The notes under the pieces were generated by a model. It was not told the DNA's origin. It worked only from the letters and a program-made list of their open reading frames with translations, and searched no databases. Positions 9,215-17,826 of a stretch of DNA of 64,000 nucleotides are shown here, piece after piece. Position 1 is the stretch's first letter. Each line of letters begins with the position of its first letter. The DNA lies in assembly GCF_012927085.1 (NCBI RefSeq), contig NZ_JABBFX010000001.1, positions 1,984,001 to 2,048,000 on the forward strand, read 5' to 3'. The translations under genes and the position numbers were made by a program. Origin of the DNA: Ramlibacter agri. GTDB lineage: Bacteria; Pseudomonadota; Gammaproteobacteria; Burkholderiales; Burkholderiaceae_C.

Positions 9215-9436
9215 TCAGCGCTCGTCGTGCTTCCGCTGCGGCGGATGCTCCTGCGCGGGGTGAACTTGCGCCGGGTGCTGCTGCGGCGGCAGTCCGCGCT
9301 GGTGCTTCGCGCTCTCGGCGTTGGGCGTCGGCTCCTCCCCGTGCTCGCGGTCCAGCTTGTCGCGTTCCTGCAGCGGCCTGGCCGAGCCGCCCTGCACCAC
9401 GCCGCCGATGCGGCTCAACATGTCGTTGGGGTTCAT
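9215..9436 (-). CDS. Small hydrophilic hypothetical protein, His/Pro/Gln-rich tail
   Basis: A 73-residue frame with an excellent ribosome-binding site (AAGGAGAG, six bases before the ATG at 9436). The N-terminus 'MNPNDMLSRIGGVVQGG' is followed by a low-complexity tail with repeated H-P-A-Q units and a charged C-terminus. No membrane segment or signal is visible. I do not recognise the family. It is convergent with the HbpS gene, and the two share a TGATCA stop hexamer. The spacing and SD argue that it is a true gene rather than a shadow frame. Confidence 0.55.
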   Translation of the reverse strand: MNPNDMLSRIGGVVQGGSARPLQERDKLDREHGEEPTPNAESAKHQRGLPPQQHPAQVHPAQEHPPQRKHDER

Positions 9437-9493
9437 CTGCTCTCCTTGTGCTTGCTTTCACGCTAGCGCAGCGACAAGGCGGCCGCTGTAGGC

Positions 9494-10420
9494 TCAGGAC
9501 GGCATCTGCCCCCCGGCATCCCGCCGGTTGACCTCGTAGAAGAGCCCCCGCAGCCAGCGGTTGGCGGGGTCGTCCTGCATGCGCCGGTGCCAGTACTGCT
9601 GCACCTGGATCTGCGGCGGCCGGAAGGGCAGGTCGATCTGCTTCAGCGGGATGTGGCGGCCCACGACCGTGGCGATGTCCTGCGGCACCGTGGCCACCAG
9701 GTCGCTGCCCGGGAGCAGGGCCAGCAGGCTCATGAAGTGCGACAGCTCCAGCATCACCTGCCGGTGCCAGCCCTTGTCCTCCAGGAAGCGGTCCAGGAAG
9801 TGCTCGCGGCCGTCGGGCCGCACGACGATGTGGTGCGCGCCCAGGTACTGCTTCAGGGTCAGGCGCGCGCCGATGGCCTCGTTGCGGGCGCAGGCGATGC
9901 AGACATAGGTGGTGTTGAACAGCGCCTGCTGGAAATAGCCGGCCTTCTGCAGGTCGGGGAAGAAGCCCACTGCCAGCTCCGCCTCGCCGTTTTCCAGCGC
10001 CGTGGCGGCCGCCGTGCGCGGCTTGGACACCGCCAGCAGCTTCACATGCGGCGCCGCCTGCCGCAGCCGCCGCAGCACGCCGGGCAGGAAGGCCACCTCG
10101 CCGATATCGGGGGTGAGGATGGTGAAGCTGCGCTGCGCCGTCGCCGGCTCGAAGCCGGCGGGCTGCAGGATCTCCGACTGGATCGCCTCCACCACCCGCC
10201 GCACGGCCGGCGCCAGCTCCAGCGCCCGCGGCGTCGGCTCCATCTGGGCGCCGGCGCGCACGAACAGGGCGTCGTCGAACAGCAGGCGCAGCCGCGCCAG
10301 CGCGGCGCTGGTGGCGGGCTGGCTGAGGCCGATGGCCTCCGCCGTGCGGTTGACGCTGTGGTGGCGCGCCATGGCGTCGAACACCACCAGCAGGTTCAGG
10401 TCGACCTCTCGAATATCCAT
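9494..10420 (-). CDS. LysR-family transcriptional regulator
   Basis: 308 residues from the ATG at 10420. The N-terminal winged helix 'VNRTAEAIGLSQPATSAALA' (about residues 24-43) is followed by the LysR effector domain. The 'DLNLLVVFDAM' start places it with the NodD/NahR-like branch, whose members often respond to aromatic acids. It is divergent from the meta-cleavage operon starting at 10499 and is its likely activator. The 78-base gap holds a candidate dyad. Confidence 0.93.
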   Translation of the reverse strand: MDIREVDLNLLVVFDAMARHHSVNRTAEAIGLSQPATSAALARLRLLFDDALFVRAGAQMEPTPRALELAPAVRRVVEAIQSEILQPAGFEPATAQRSFTILTPDIGEVAFLPGVLRRLRQAAPHVKLLAVSKPRTAAATALENGEAELAVGFFPDLQKAGYFQQALFNTTYVCIACARNEAIGARLTLKQYLGAHHIVVRPDGREHFLDRFLEDKGWHRQVMLELSHFMSLLALLPGSDLVATVPQDIATVVGRHIPLKQIDLPFRPPQIQVQQYWHRRMQDDPANRWLRGLFYEVNRRDAGGQMPS

Positions 10421-10425
10421 GGCAT

Positions 10426-10440
10426 GGATTCTATGTATCC
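10426..10440. promoter_or_regulatory. Candidate LysR dyad, GGAT-N7-ATCC
   Basis: GGAT at 10426-10429 and ATCC at 10437-10440 form an interrupted dyad immediately upstream of the LysR start and within the divergent promoter region. A second small dyad, TAGGG-N7-CCCTA, lies at 10460-10476. LysR proteins usually bind such a recognition site overlapping their own promoter. This is assignment by position only. Confidence 0.3.
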
Positions 10441-10498
10441 AGCAAATCGGCTGTTCAGATAGGGTGGGCCTCCCTAGCATGCACAGCGGAGACAGACA

Positions 10499-11536
10499 TT
10501 GAGCCAGCACAAACATTCCGCCGCCTGCGCCTGCGGCATCGACGCCCACGCCCACGTGGTGCCGGAGAATTTTCCGGCCTACATCGGCAGCAAGGCGCCG
10601 TCCGATTGGCCGGCCATGGCGGCCGCCCAGGCCTGCCATCGCAACGTGATGATCTCGGGCAAGGTCTACCGCACGGTCTCGGACAAGTGCTGGGACACGC
10701 CCAAGCGGCTGGACGACCTGGCAGACATGGGCCTCGCGCTGCAGGCCGTGTCGCCGATGCCGGAGCTGCTGTCCTACTGGATGGCGCCGGCCGACGGGCA
10801 GCAGCTGCTGCGCTTCCTCAACGACCAGATCGCTTCCATGGTGGCCGAGTCGGGCGGCAAGCTGGCCGGCCTGGGCGCGGTGCCGCTGCAGGACGTGGAC
10901 CTCGCCATCCGCGAACTCGAATACTGCGTGAAGGTGCTGGGCTTCCCCGGCGTGGAGGTCGGCAGCAACGTCAACGGCGAACCCATAGGCGCGGCGAAGT
11001 TCGACCCCTTCTTCGAAGCCTGCGAAGCGCTGGGTGCCTGCGTGTTCGTGCATGCCATCCGCCCCGCCGGCATGGAGCGGCTGGTGGGCCCCGCGCCGCT
11101 GCAGCAGGTGCTGGCCTATCCCGGTGACGTCGGCCTCGCGGCCGCCTCGGTCATCACCAGCAACCTGCTGGTGCGCCGGCCCCGCCTGCGCATCGCCTTC
11201 AGCCACGGCGGCGGCACGCTGGGCCTGCTGCTGCCGCGCCTGCAGCAAGGCTGGGGCGTGTTCCCCGCGTTGAAAGACAGCGTGCAGGAAGCGCCGGCCG
11301 AACAGGCCCGCAAGCTGTTCTACGACACGCTGGTGTTCGACGACAACGCGCTGCGCTACCTGGTGCAGACCTTCGGCGCCTCGCAGCTGCTGGTGGGCAC
11401 CGACTACCCCTTCAACTTCCACGACCGCCTGCCGGTGCAACGCGTCGAGGCTGCCGGCTTCGATGCGGAGACCGTCGCGGCGCTGGTCCATCGCAACGCC
11501 GGGCGCTTCCTCGGCATCACGAAAGAATCGACATGA
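10499..11536 (+). CDS. ACMSD-like metal-dependent amidohydrolase/decarboxylase
   Basis: 345 residues from a TTG at 10499 with GGAG seven bases upstream. The metal-binding motif H17-A-H19 ('DAHAHVVPENF'), the 'FSHGGG' histidine and 'GTDYPFNF' aspartate follow the amidohydrolase_2 (PF04909) pattern. Relatives include 2-amino-3-carboxymuconate-6-semialdehyde decarboxylase and hydroxybenzoate decarboxylases, which remove CO2 without oxygen. As first gene of a meta-cleavage operon it may decarboxylate a carboxylated ring or ring-cleavage product. Its stop overlaps the next start in an ATGA junction, indicating translational coupling. Confidence 0.88.
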   Translation: MSQHKHSAACACGIDAHAHVVPENFPAYIGSKAPSDWPAMAAAQACHRNVMISGKVYRTVSDKCWDTPKRLDDLADMGLALQAVSPMPELLSYWMAPADGQQLLRFLNDQIASMVAESGGKLAGLGAVPLQDVDLAIRELEYCVKVLGFPGVEVGSNVNGEPIGAAKFDPFFEACEALGACVFVHAIRPAGMERLVGPAPLQQVLAYPGDVGLAAASVITSNLLVRRPRLRIAFSHGGGTLGLLLPRLQQGWGVFPALKDSVQEAPAEQARKLFYDTLVFDDNALRYLVQTFGASQLLVGTDYPFNFHDRLPVQRVEAAGFDAETVAALVHRNAGRFLGITKEST

Positions 11537-12438
11537 GCTCCCCCTGGATCCAGGGCCTGCGCAGCGTGGCACTGTACGTGCCCGACCTCGCCAAGGCCGA
11601 AGAGTTCTACACCCGGACCTGGCACCTCGAGGTGGCGCACCGCGCCGACAGCGTGCTGTACCTGCGCGGCAGCGGCACCGATGCCTACCTGTTCGCCCTG
11701 CACCAGGGCGGCGAGGTGCCGCAGATCCGCCAGGTGACCTTGCGCGCCCGCAGCCGCGCAGCGCTCGACGAAGTCGCTGCCAACGTGCGGAAGGCCGGCG
11801 GCAAGCTGCTGGCGCCGGCCCATGAATTGAACAAGGACCCGGCCGGCGGCGTCGGCATCAAGTTCCAGGACCCCCATGGCCGCACCTTCCAGGTGGTGTA
11901 CGGCGACGAGCGCCGTGTGGAAAGTGCCCCGCAGCAGGACCGCCCGATCCGCCTCACGCACACGGTGCTGAACAGCCATGCCGTCGACGAGACGCAGAAG
12001 TTCCTGCAGGACGCGCTGGGCTTCCGGCTCGCGGACCGCACCGGAATCATGGCCTTCATGAACTGCGACAGCGACCACCACACCATCGCGATCGGCATCA
12101 CCGACAACGACGCGCTGAACCACATCGCCTTCCTGATGCCGGACTTCGAGTCGGTGATGCGCGGCGGCGGCCGCATGAAGGACGCCGGCTTTCCCATCCA
12201 GTGGGGCCCCGGCCGCCACGGCCCCGGCAACAACCTCTTCAACTACTTCATCGATCCCTTCGGCGTCGTCATCGAGTACACGGCCGAAGTGGAGCAGATC
12301 GACGAGCACTACGAATCGCACGGCCCCGACTTCTGGAAGTGGCCGCCCGGCCGCGTGGACCAGTGGGGCATCTCGCCCCCGCCCGGCGCCACCTTGAAGG
12401 ACGCGCAGAAGCGCGTGTTCTTCGCCCCCCATCCCTGA
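11533..12438 (+). CDS. Extradiol ring-cleavage dioxygenase, VOC superfamily
   Basis: 301 residues with two tandem glyoxalase/VOC modules. The C-terminal module carries the iron ligands His143 ('RLTHTVLNS'), His197 ('LNHIAF') and Glu248 ('VIEYT'), the 2-His-1-carboxylate triad of type I extradiol dioxygenases such as catechol 2,3-dioxygenase and BphC. It should open a catechol ring next to the hydroxyls, giving a yellow semialdehyde or keto product. ATGA overlap with the upstream amidohydrolase and a 12-base gap to the FAH-family gene place it within one operon. Confidence 0.9.
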   Translation: MSSPWIQGLRSVALYVPDLAKAEEFYTRTWHLEVAHRADSVLYLRGSGTDAYLFALHQGGEVPQIRQVTLRARSRAALDEVAANVRKAGGKLLAPAHELNKDPAGGVGIKFQDPHGRTFQVVYGDERRVESAPQQDRPIRLTHTVLNSHAVDETQKFLQDALGFRLADRTGIMAFMNCDSDHHTIAIGITDNDALNHIAFLMPDFESVMRGGGRMKDAGFPIQWGPGRHGPGNNLFNYFIDPFGVVIEYTAEVEQIDEHYESHGPDFWKWPPGRVDQWGISPPPGATLKDAQKRVFFAPHP

Positions 12439-12450
12439 GAGAGACCCACC

Positions 12451-13314
12451 ATGAAATTCACGACCTACCTGCGCAATGGCGCGCCCCGCCTGGCCCTCGT
12501 CGACGGCAAGGACCTGATCGACCTGAACGACGCCAACGCCGACACGCCCGCCGACCTGCGCCTCGCGCTGAAGGCCGGCACCGACCTGCAGGCCGCGGGC
12601 CGCGCCGCGCTGAAGGAAGGCAAGCGCCAGGCGCTGGCTTCCGCCAAGCTGGCCCCGCTGGTGCCCGAGCCCGGCAAGATCATCTGCCTGGGCCTCAACT
12701 ACTACGACCACGCCAAGGAAGGCGGCCGCGAGAAGCCCGAGTACCCCTGGTTCTTCTTCCGTGCCGCTTCCTCGCTGGTCGCGGACGGCGAAGCCGGCTG
12801 GGCGCCGCAGGTGTCGACCAAGTTCGACTACGAAGCGGAACTGGCCGTGGTCATCGGCAAGACCGTGCCGCGCCACACCAAGGAGGCCGACGCGCTGCAG
12901 TACGTCTTCGGCTACAGCTGCTTCAACGACATGAGCGTGCGCGACTACCAGAAGCGCACGCCGCAATGGACCATCGGCAAGAACTTCGACCGCACCGGCG
13001 GCTTCGGCCCGCACCTGGTGACGGCCGACGAACTGGCGCCGGGCGCCACGGGCCTGCGCATCCGCTCGCTGCTGAACGGCCAGGTGATGCAGGACGCGAA
13101 CACCAGCGACATGATCTTCAGCACCGCCGAGACCATCGCGCTGCTGGCCGACGTGCTGACGCTGGAGCCGGGCGACGTGATCGTCATGGGCACGCCGGCC
13201 GGCGTGGGCCAGGCGCGCACGCCGCCGGTGTGGATGAAGGCGGGCGACACCATCGAGATCGACATCGAGAAGGTCGGCACGCTGCGCAACCCGATTGCGA
13301 ACGAAGGCCAATGA
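12451..13314 (+). CDS. Fumarylacetoacetate hydrolase (FAH) family protein
   Basis: 287 residues. The N-terminal small domain (about 1-65) is followed by the FAH catalytic fold, with 'ICLGLNYYDHAKE', the divalent-metal segment 'DYEAELAVVIGKT', 'FNDMSVRDYQ' and the terminal 'VIVMGTPAGVG'. Family members hydrolyse C-C bonds of ring-cleavage products or act as 2-oxo-acid decarboxylases/hydratases in meta-cleavage routes. Position after an extradiol dioxygenase suggests processing of the ring-opened product. The start is standard ATG; the stop overlaps the next ATG (ATGA at 13311). Confidence 0.9.
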   Translation: MKFTTYLRNGAPRLALVDGKDLIDLNDANADTPADLRLALKAGTDLQAAGRAALKEGKRQALASAKLAPLVPEPGKIICLGLNYYDHAKEGGREKPEYPWFFFRAASSLVADGEAGWAPQVSTKFDYEAELAVVIGKTVPRHTKEADALQYVFGYSCFNDMSVRDYQKRTPQWTIGKNFDRTGGFGPHLVTADELAPGATGLRIRSLLNGQVMQDANTSDMIFSTAETIALLADVLTLEPGDVIVMGTPAGVGQARTPPVWMKAGDTIEIDIEKVGTLRNPIANEGQ

Positions 13315-14870
13315 ACGCAGGCCTGGTTTATGACGTGGCCATCGTCGGCTACGGGCCGGCAGGGCAGGTGGCCGCGGCGCTGCTGGGGCAGGCGGGACTG
13401 AGCGTCCACGTCTGCGAACGGCTCACCGACGTCTACCAGATCCCGCGCGCCATCTCGCTGGACCACGAGATCATGCGTGTGTTCCAGCAGCTGGGCGTGG
13501 TGGATGCAATCGCGTCGCACGTCGAGCCTTTCACGCCTTCCGAGTTCTACGGCGTCGACGGCCAGCTGATCCGCCGCATGACGATGGTGGAGCCGCCGTA
13601 TCCGCAAGGCTGGACGCCGTCCAACGTGTTCACGCAGCCGCCGGTGGAGCAGGCGCTGCGTGCCCGCGTGGCGCAGCTGCCCAACGTCAAGGTGGAACTG
13701 GGCGTGGAGATGCAGCGGATCTCCCAGGACGCGGAAGGTGTCACTTTGCAGCTTTCCAGCGGCACGGTGCGCGCGAAGTACGCGATCGCCTGCGACGGCG
13801 GATCGAGCCTGGTCCGGACGCAGCTCGAGATGCCGCTGGAAGACCTGGACTTCGACGAGCCCTGGCTCGTGGTGGACGTGCTGTGCAACGAGCAGGGCCT
13901 GGCCAAGCTGCCCCAGGTGAGCGTGCAGTACTGCGAGCCGGAGCGTCCCTGCACGCTCGTGATCGGGCCGAAGAACCACAGACGCTGGGAAATCTCGCTG
14001 AAGCCCGGCGAGGACCCGAAGCAGGTGGCCACCGACGAAGAGACGTGGAAGCTGCTGTCACGCTGGCTGACGCCGGAAGACGGCGAGTTGTGGCGCCAGG
14101 CGAGTTATCGCTTCCATGCGCTCGTCGCGGCGAACTGGCGGCAGGGCCGCGTGTTCCTGGCCGGCGATGCCGCCCACATGCAGCCGCCCTTCCTGGGGCA
14201 GGGCATGTGCCAGGGCGTGCGCGACGTCACCAACCTGTCCTGGAAGCTGCGCTCCGTGTTGACGGGCGAAGTGCAGGGCCAGGCGGCCGAGGCGCTGCTC
14301 GATAGCTACGGCGCCGAGCGCAAGGCGCACGTGCGCGAACTCACCAGCCGCATCAAGGGCGTGGGCGCGGTGATCTGCGAACGCGATCCCGTGAAGGCGC
14401 GCGAGCGCGATGCCAGGATGCTGGCCGAGTGTGGCGGCGTGGTGAAGGACACCCCGCGGCAGGACATCCTGCCGCGCCTGGAGACGGGATTGCTCGCCGC
14501 GCAAAGCAACACGGCGCGCGGCAGCTTGTTCCCGCAGCCGTGGGTGCGCGTAGGCCATGGGAAGCCCTGGGCCCCCGCCTCCGCGGGGGTGACGAGGGGC
14601 TTGCTGGACACGGTGACTGGCAACGGCTGGCGCCTGGTGCTGGCCGATGCGTCCGTGCCATCCGCGCAGTTCGCGGGCCTGCGCATCGTCACGCTCGGCC
14701 AGGCGGATTGCGAAGAGACCGAAGGCGTCGCCGCCAGCTGGTTCCGCCGCCATGAATGCGTGGCCGCCCTCGTGCGCCCCGACAACTACGTGTACGGCGT
14801 CGCGGCCTCGGCCGCGGACGTGCCAACCCTCGTGGCCGAAGCCGCCCGCGCGCTCGGCCTGGACGCTTGA
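13311..14870 (+). CDS. FAD-dependent aromatic hydroxylase, MhpA-like
   Basis: 519 residues. The N-terminal FAD motif 'VAIVGYGPAGQVAAALL' (G13, G15, G18) and the second FAD motif 'VFLAGDAAHMQPPFLGQGM' near residue 285 identify a group A flavoprotein monooxygenase, closest in layout to 3-(3-hydroxyphenyl)propionate hydroxylase. It would add the ortho hydroxyl that creates the catechol for the neighbouring dioxygenase. A thioredoxin-like C-terminal domain follows, as in MhpA relatives. Oddity: residues 420-428 ('WAPASAGVT') are encoded by a palindromic repeat at 14568-14597 that looks inserted in frame. Confidence 0.9.
   Translation: MNAGLVYDVAIVGYGPAGQVAAALLGQAGLSVHVCERLTDVYQIPRAISLDHEIMRVFQQLGVVDAIASHVEPFTPSEFYGVDGQLIRRMTMVEPPYPQGWTPSNVFTQPPVEQALRARVAQLPNVKVELGVEMQRISQDAEGVTLQLSSGTVRAKYAIACDGGSSLVRTQLEMPLEDLDFDEPWLVVDVLCNEQGLAKLPQVSVQYCEPERPCTLVIGPKNHRRWEISLKPGEDPKQVATDEETWKLLSRWLTPEDGELWRQASYRFHALVAANWRQGRVFLAGDAAHMQPPFLGQGMCQGVRDVTNLSWKLRSVLTGEVQGQAAEALLDSYGAERKAHVRELTSRIKGVGAVICERDPVKARERDARMLAECGGVVKDTPRQDILPRLETGLLAAQSNTARGSLFPQPWVRVGHGKPWAPASAGVTRGLLDTVTGNGWRLVLADASVPSAQFAGLRIVTLGQADCEETEGVAASWFRRHECVAALVRPDNYVYGVAASAADVPTLVAEAARALGLDA
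14568..14597. repeat. REP-like palindromic element inside a coding sequence (WAPASAGVT repeat)
   Basis: CCCCCGC at 14572-14578, a four-base loop, and GCGGGGG at 14583-14589 make a perfect seven-base-pair hairpin, followed by TGACGAGG. The frame through it reads 'WAPASAGVT', very close to the 'WAPAFAGVT' peptide known from a widespread interspersed repeat in high-GC proteobacteria. It sits in the linker before the C-terminal domain of the hydroxylase, where an insertion could be tolerated. I see no second copy in this window. Confidence 0.6.
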
Positions 14871-14899
14871 ACGACAGACAACACACAGGAGACAAAGCC

Positions 14900-15874
14900 A
14901 TGCAACGCCGCACATTCAACTTCGCCCTCGCCGGCATCGCGCTGGCTGCCACCGCGCCGCTGGTGCACGCGCAGGCCTGGCCCGAGAAGCCCATCCGCAT
15001 GGTGGTGGCGCAGCCGGCCGGTTCCGGCCCCGACTCCATCGCGCGCCTGCTCGGCGAACAGCTGTCGCACAAGTGGAAGCAGTCCATCGTGGTGGACAAC
15101 AAGCCGGGTGGCCAGAACGCCATCGGCGCGCAGGCGGCCGCGCGTTCGCCGGCCGACGGCTACAACTTCTACTTCGCCACCTCGGCGGCACTGGTGACGA
15201 ACCCCTACCTGTTCAAGTCGCTGCCTTACGACCCGCTGAAGGATTTCGCCCCCGTGGGCATGATCGGCCGGGTGCCCTTCGTGCTGGCCGTGAACACGGC
15301 GTCGCCGGCGAAGACGCTGCAGGACTTCGTTGCCGAAATGAAGGCGAACCCGGGCAAGGTGACCGTCGCCAACGAGGGGCCCAAGACCTTCGGCGGGATG
15401 ATGACGCGCCTGTTCGCGTCGCAGCTGGGCGTGCAGGTGAACAGCGTTCCCTACGTCTCCATCGGCGCCGCGGTCACCGAGACCGTGGGCGGCCAGACCG
15501 AGGCCGTGATGGGCGACGTGCCCGCGCTGATCCAGATGATCAAGGCCGGCCGCCTGCGGCCGATCGCCGTCACCACGGCGAAGCGGGTCTCCGGCCTCGA
15601 GGCCGTGCCGTCCATCGCCGATGCGATCCCCGGTTTCGACTACGCGGGATTCATGGCGATCGTCGCGCCGGCCGGCACGCCTGCGGCGGCGATCCAGCGC
15701 TTCAACCGCGACCTCGACAGCGTGCTGTCGGACAAGGAGATGGCGGCGAAGCTGCTGGCCGTCGGCCCGATCACGGAAGGCGCGGGAACGCCGGAACAGA
15801 TGGCGGCCTTCCTGCAGGCCGAGCACGCGCGCTGGTCCAAGCTGACCAAGGACATCGGCATCCTGCCGGAGTGA
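14900..15874 (+). CDS. Bug/TctC-family receptor
   Basis: 324 residues with a Sec signal peptide (about 1-25, ending VHAQA). Segments 'AQPAGSGPDSIARLLGEQL' and 'NKPGGQNAIGAQAAA' mark the Bug fold. The usual 'VPYKG' is replaced by 'VPYVSIG', and the carboxylate-binding loop reads 'AGSGPDS' instead of PGGxxD, so the ligand may differ from a plain dicarboxylate. AGGAGAC lies upstream of the ATG at 14900. It follows the hydroxylase by 29 bases and is probably the operon's uptake receptor for the aromatic substrate. Confidence 0.9.
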   Translation: MQRRTFNFALAGIALAATAPLVHAQAWPEKPIRMVVAQPAGSGPDSIARLLGEQLSHKWKQSIVVDNKPGGQNAIGAQAAARSPADGYNFYFATSAALVTNPYLFKSLPYDPLKDFAPVGMIGRVPFVLAVNTASPAKTLQDFVAEMKANPGKVTVANEGPKTFGGMMTRLFASQLGVQVNSVPYVSIGAAVTETVGGQTEAVMGDVPALIQMIKAGRLRPIAVTTAKRVSGLEAVPSIADAIPGFDYAGFMAIVAPAGTPAAAIQRFNRDLDSVLSDKEMAAKLLAVGPITEGAGTPEQMAAFLQAEHARWSKLTKDIGILPE

Positions 15875-15884
15875 TGCGCTCCGC

Positions 15885-16781
15885 ATGCTGAAGCTGGACC
15901 AGCTGGAGCACCTGCTGGCGATCGTGGAGCAGGGCAGCCTGCGGGCGGCCGCGCGCCGGCTGGACATCCCTCAGCCGGCGCTCACGCGCAGCATCCGCGC
16001 GCTGGAGCGAGACCTCGGCGGCCCGCTGTTCCTGCGCGAGACCAGCGGCATGATCCTCAACGAAACCGGCCGGCGCTTCCACGCCCGCGCCAGCGTGATC
16101 GTCAACGAGGCCAGGCGGGCGCGCGACGAGTTCTCGCAGGCCGCCGGCGAGGACAACGGCACGGTGGTCGCCAGCCTGTCGATCATGCCGCACGTGGGCA
16201 TGCTGCCGGCGGCGCTGGAGTCGTTCCGGCGGCGCTACCCGAAGGTGCGGCTGCGCCTGCTGGAGGGCCTGTTCCCGGACGCCGAGACGGGGCTGCGCGA
16301 CGGCAGCATCGACTTCTACCTGGGCGCGGTGCCGCACCAGCCGATCGCGCCCGGGCTCGCTTGCCGCCGCCTGTTCGAGAACACGCGCGCGGTGGTGGCG
16401 CGCAAGGGCCATCCGCTGGCGCAGGCCGGCTCGCTGCGCGAACTGGTGGATGCCGACTGGGCGACCACGGCGGTGGAATACCGGGCCGAGGAAGACCTGG
16501 CGCGCCTGTTCCAGTCGCACGGCCTGCCGCCGCCGCGGGTGGTGCTGTCGGCGCGCTCGGCGCTGTCTCTGATGGTGGGCCTGGCCTACTCCGACCTGCT
16601 CGCGATGCTGCCGCGCCAGTGGGAGAGCTTTCCGCTGACGCGCGGCGTGCTGCAGGTGATCCCGACGCGCGAACTGCTGCCCGCGCCGGACATCGTGCTG
16701 ATCCAGCGCACGGGCGTGCCGCTGACGCCGGCCGCCGAATTCCTGTGCGACGTGTTGTTGCGGCAGGGACCCGGCAACTGA
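15885..16781 (+). CDS. LysR-family transcriptional regulator
   Basis: 298 residues. The winged helix 'LRAAARRLDIPQPALTRSIR' (about 20-39) and effector domain are typical of the GbpR/CbbR-like branch ('LEHLLAIVEQGSLR'). It lies 10 bases after the Bug gene on the same strand and 6 bases before a convergent Bug gene. It may serve either the meta-cleavage operon or the following receptor and SDR region; the sequence does not decide. The C-terminus carries 'LCDVLL', a normal LysR ending. Confidence 0.92.
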   Translation: MLKLDQLEHLLAIVEQGSLRAAARRLDIPQPALTRSIRALERDLGGPLFLRETSGMILNETGRRFHARASVIVNEARRARDEFSQAAGEDNGTVVASLSIMPHVGMLPAALESFRRRYPKVRLRLLEGLFPDAETGLRDGSIDFYLGAVPHQPIAPGLACRRLFENTRAVVARKGHPLAQAGSLRELVDADWATTAVEYRAEEDLARLFQSHGLPPPRVVLSARSALSLMVGLAYSDLLAMLPRQWESFPLTRGVLQVIPTRELLPAPDIVLIQRTGVPLTPAAEFLCDVLLRQGPGN

Positions 16782-16787
16782 GCGTCC

Positions 16788-17780
16788 TTACTGGGCCTGC
16801 AGGCCCAGCTCGCGGATCCAGCCGCGGAACAGCGCCTGCTGCTGCACCACGAACTCCTTCAGCGCCGCGGGCGTGCCGGGCCGCGGGTAGATGCCGAGGT
16901 CCGCGTACTGGCGCACCAGGTCCGGGTTCTGCAGCGCCTTGTTGGTCTCGCGGTTGATCTGGTCGACGACGGCCGCCGGCGTGCCGGTGGGCGCGAACAG
17001 GCCGAACCAACCGATGGCCTCGAAGCCCTTGTAGGTTTCGGCGGCGGCGGGAACGTCCTCGAAGCCGGGCAGGCGCTTGTCGGAAGTGACGGCGATCACG
17101 CGCAGCTTGCCGGCCTTCACGTATTGCACCAGGCTGGGCAGGCCGTCGATCGTCATCGCGGAGTCGCCGGCCAGCAGCGAGGTGACGGCGGCCGGCGAGC
17201 CGGCGTAAGGGACCGTGAACAGGCTCATGCTGCCGGTGCGACTGAGCATTTCACCGGTGAGGTGCGGCAGCGAGTTGAGCTGGCCGGCCGCGAAGTTCAT
17301 CTTGCCCGGCGCGGCCTTGCCGGCCTTGGCCAGGTCGGCCAGCGAATGGATGCCGGAGCTCGCATTCACCACCACCATCAGCGGGCTGGTGCCCACCGCG
17401 GCGACCGGCACGAAGTCGGTGTCGAAGTTGTACTGCGGGTTCTTGTACAGGTAGGGCGTGAGCGTCGCCGCTGCAGCGGGCACGAAGGCGAGGGTGTAGC
17501 CGTCCTTCTCGGCACGCGCCGCCGCCGACATGCCGGGGATGGCGCCGGCGCCGGGCCGGTTCTCCACCACCACGCCCTGCTTCCAGCCTTGCGAGAGCTT
17601 GTCGGCAAGCAGGCGTGCGACCACGTCGGGCGCGGTGCCGGCCGGGAAGGGAACGATCATGCGGACCGGCTTCGTCGGCCAGTCCTGCGCCTGTGCGAGC
17701 GCGGAAGAAAACGGGGAGCCGAGCAGCGAGGCCGCGCAGGCCGCGTGCAGCCAGCTGCGGCGCGAGAGGGGAGTTGCCAT
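16788..17780 (-). CDS. Bug/TctC-family receptor
   Basis: 330 residues from the ATG at 17780, preceded by CAAGGAGAC. Signal peptide about 1-30 ('LLGSPFSSALAQA'). Standard Bug motifs are present: 'VPFPAGTAPDVVARLLADKL', 'NRPGAGAIPGM', 'AEKDGYTLAF' and 'VPYAGSPAAVTSLLAGD'. It is convergent with the LysR gene (6-base gap) and divergent from the SDR/acyl-ligase operon, across a 206-base region with notable inverted repeats. It could be regulated with that operon and import its aromatic acid. Confidence 0.92.
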   Translation of the reverse strand: MATPLSRRSWLHAACAASLLGSPFSSALAQAQDWPTKPVRMIVPFPAGTAPDVVARLLADKLSQGWKQGVVVENRPGAGAIPGMSAAARAEKDGYTLAFVPAAAATLTPYLYKNPQYNFDTDFVPVAAVGTSPLMVVVNASSGIHSLADLAKAGKAAPGKMNFAAGQLNSLPHLTGEMLSRTGSMSLFTVPYAGSPAAVTSLLAGDSAMTIDGLPSLVQYVKAGKLRVIAVTSDKRLPGFEDVPAAAETYKGFEAIGWFGLFAPTGTPAAVVDQINRETNKALQNPDLVRQYADLGIYPRPGTPAALKEFVVQQQALFRGWIRELGLQAQ

Positions 17781-17826
17781 CTTTTGTCTCCTTGGGGTCG
17801 GCGCAATGTAGGCACGCCGCGGCAGC

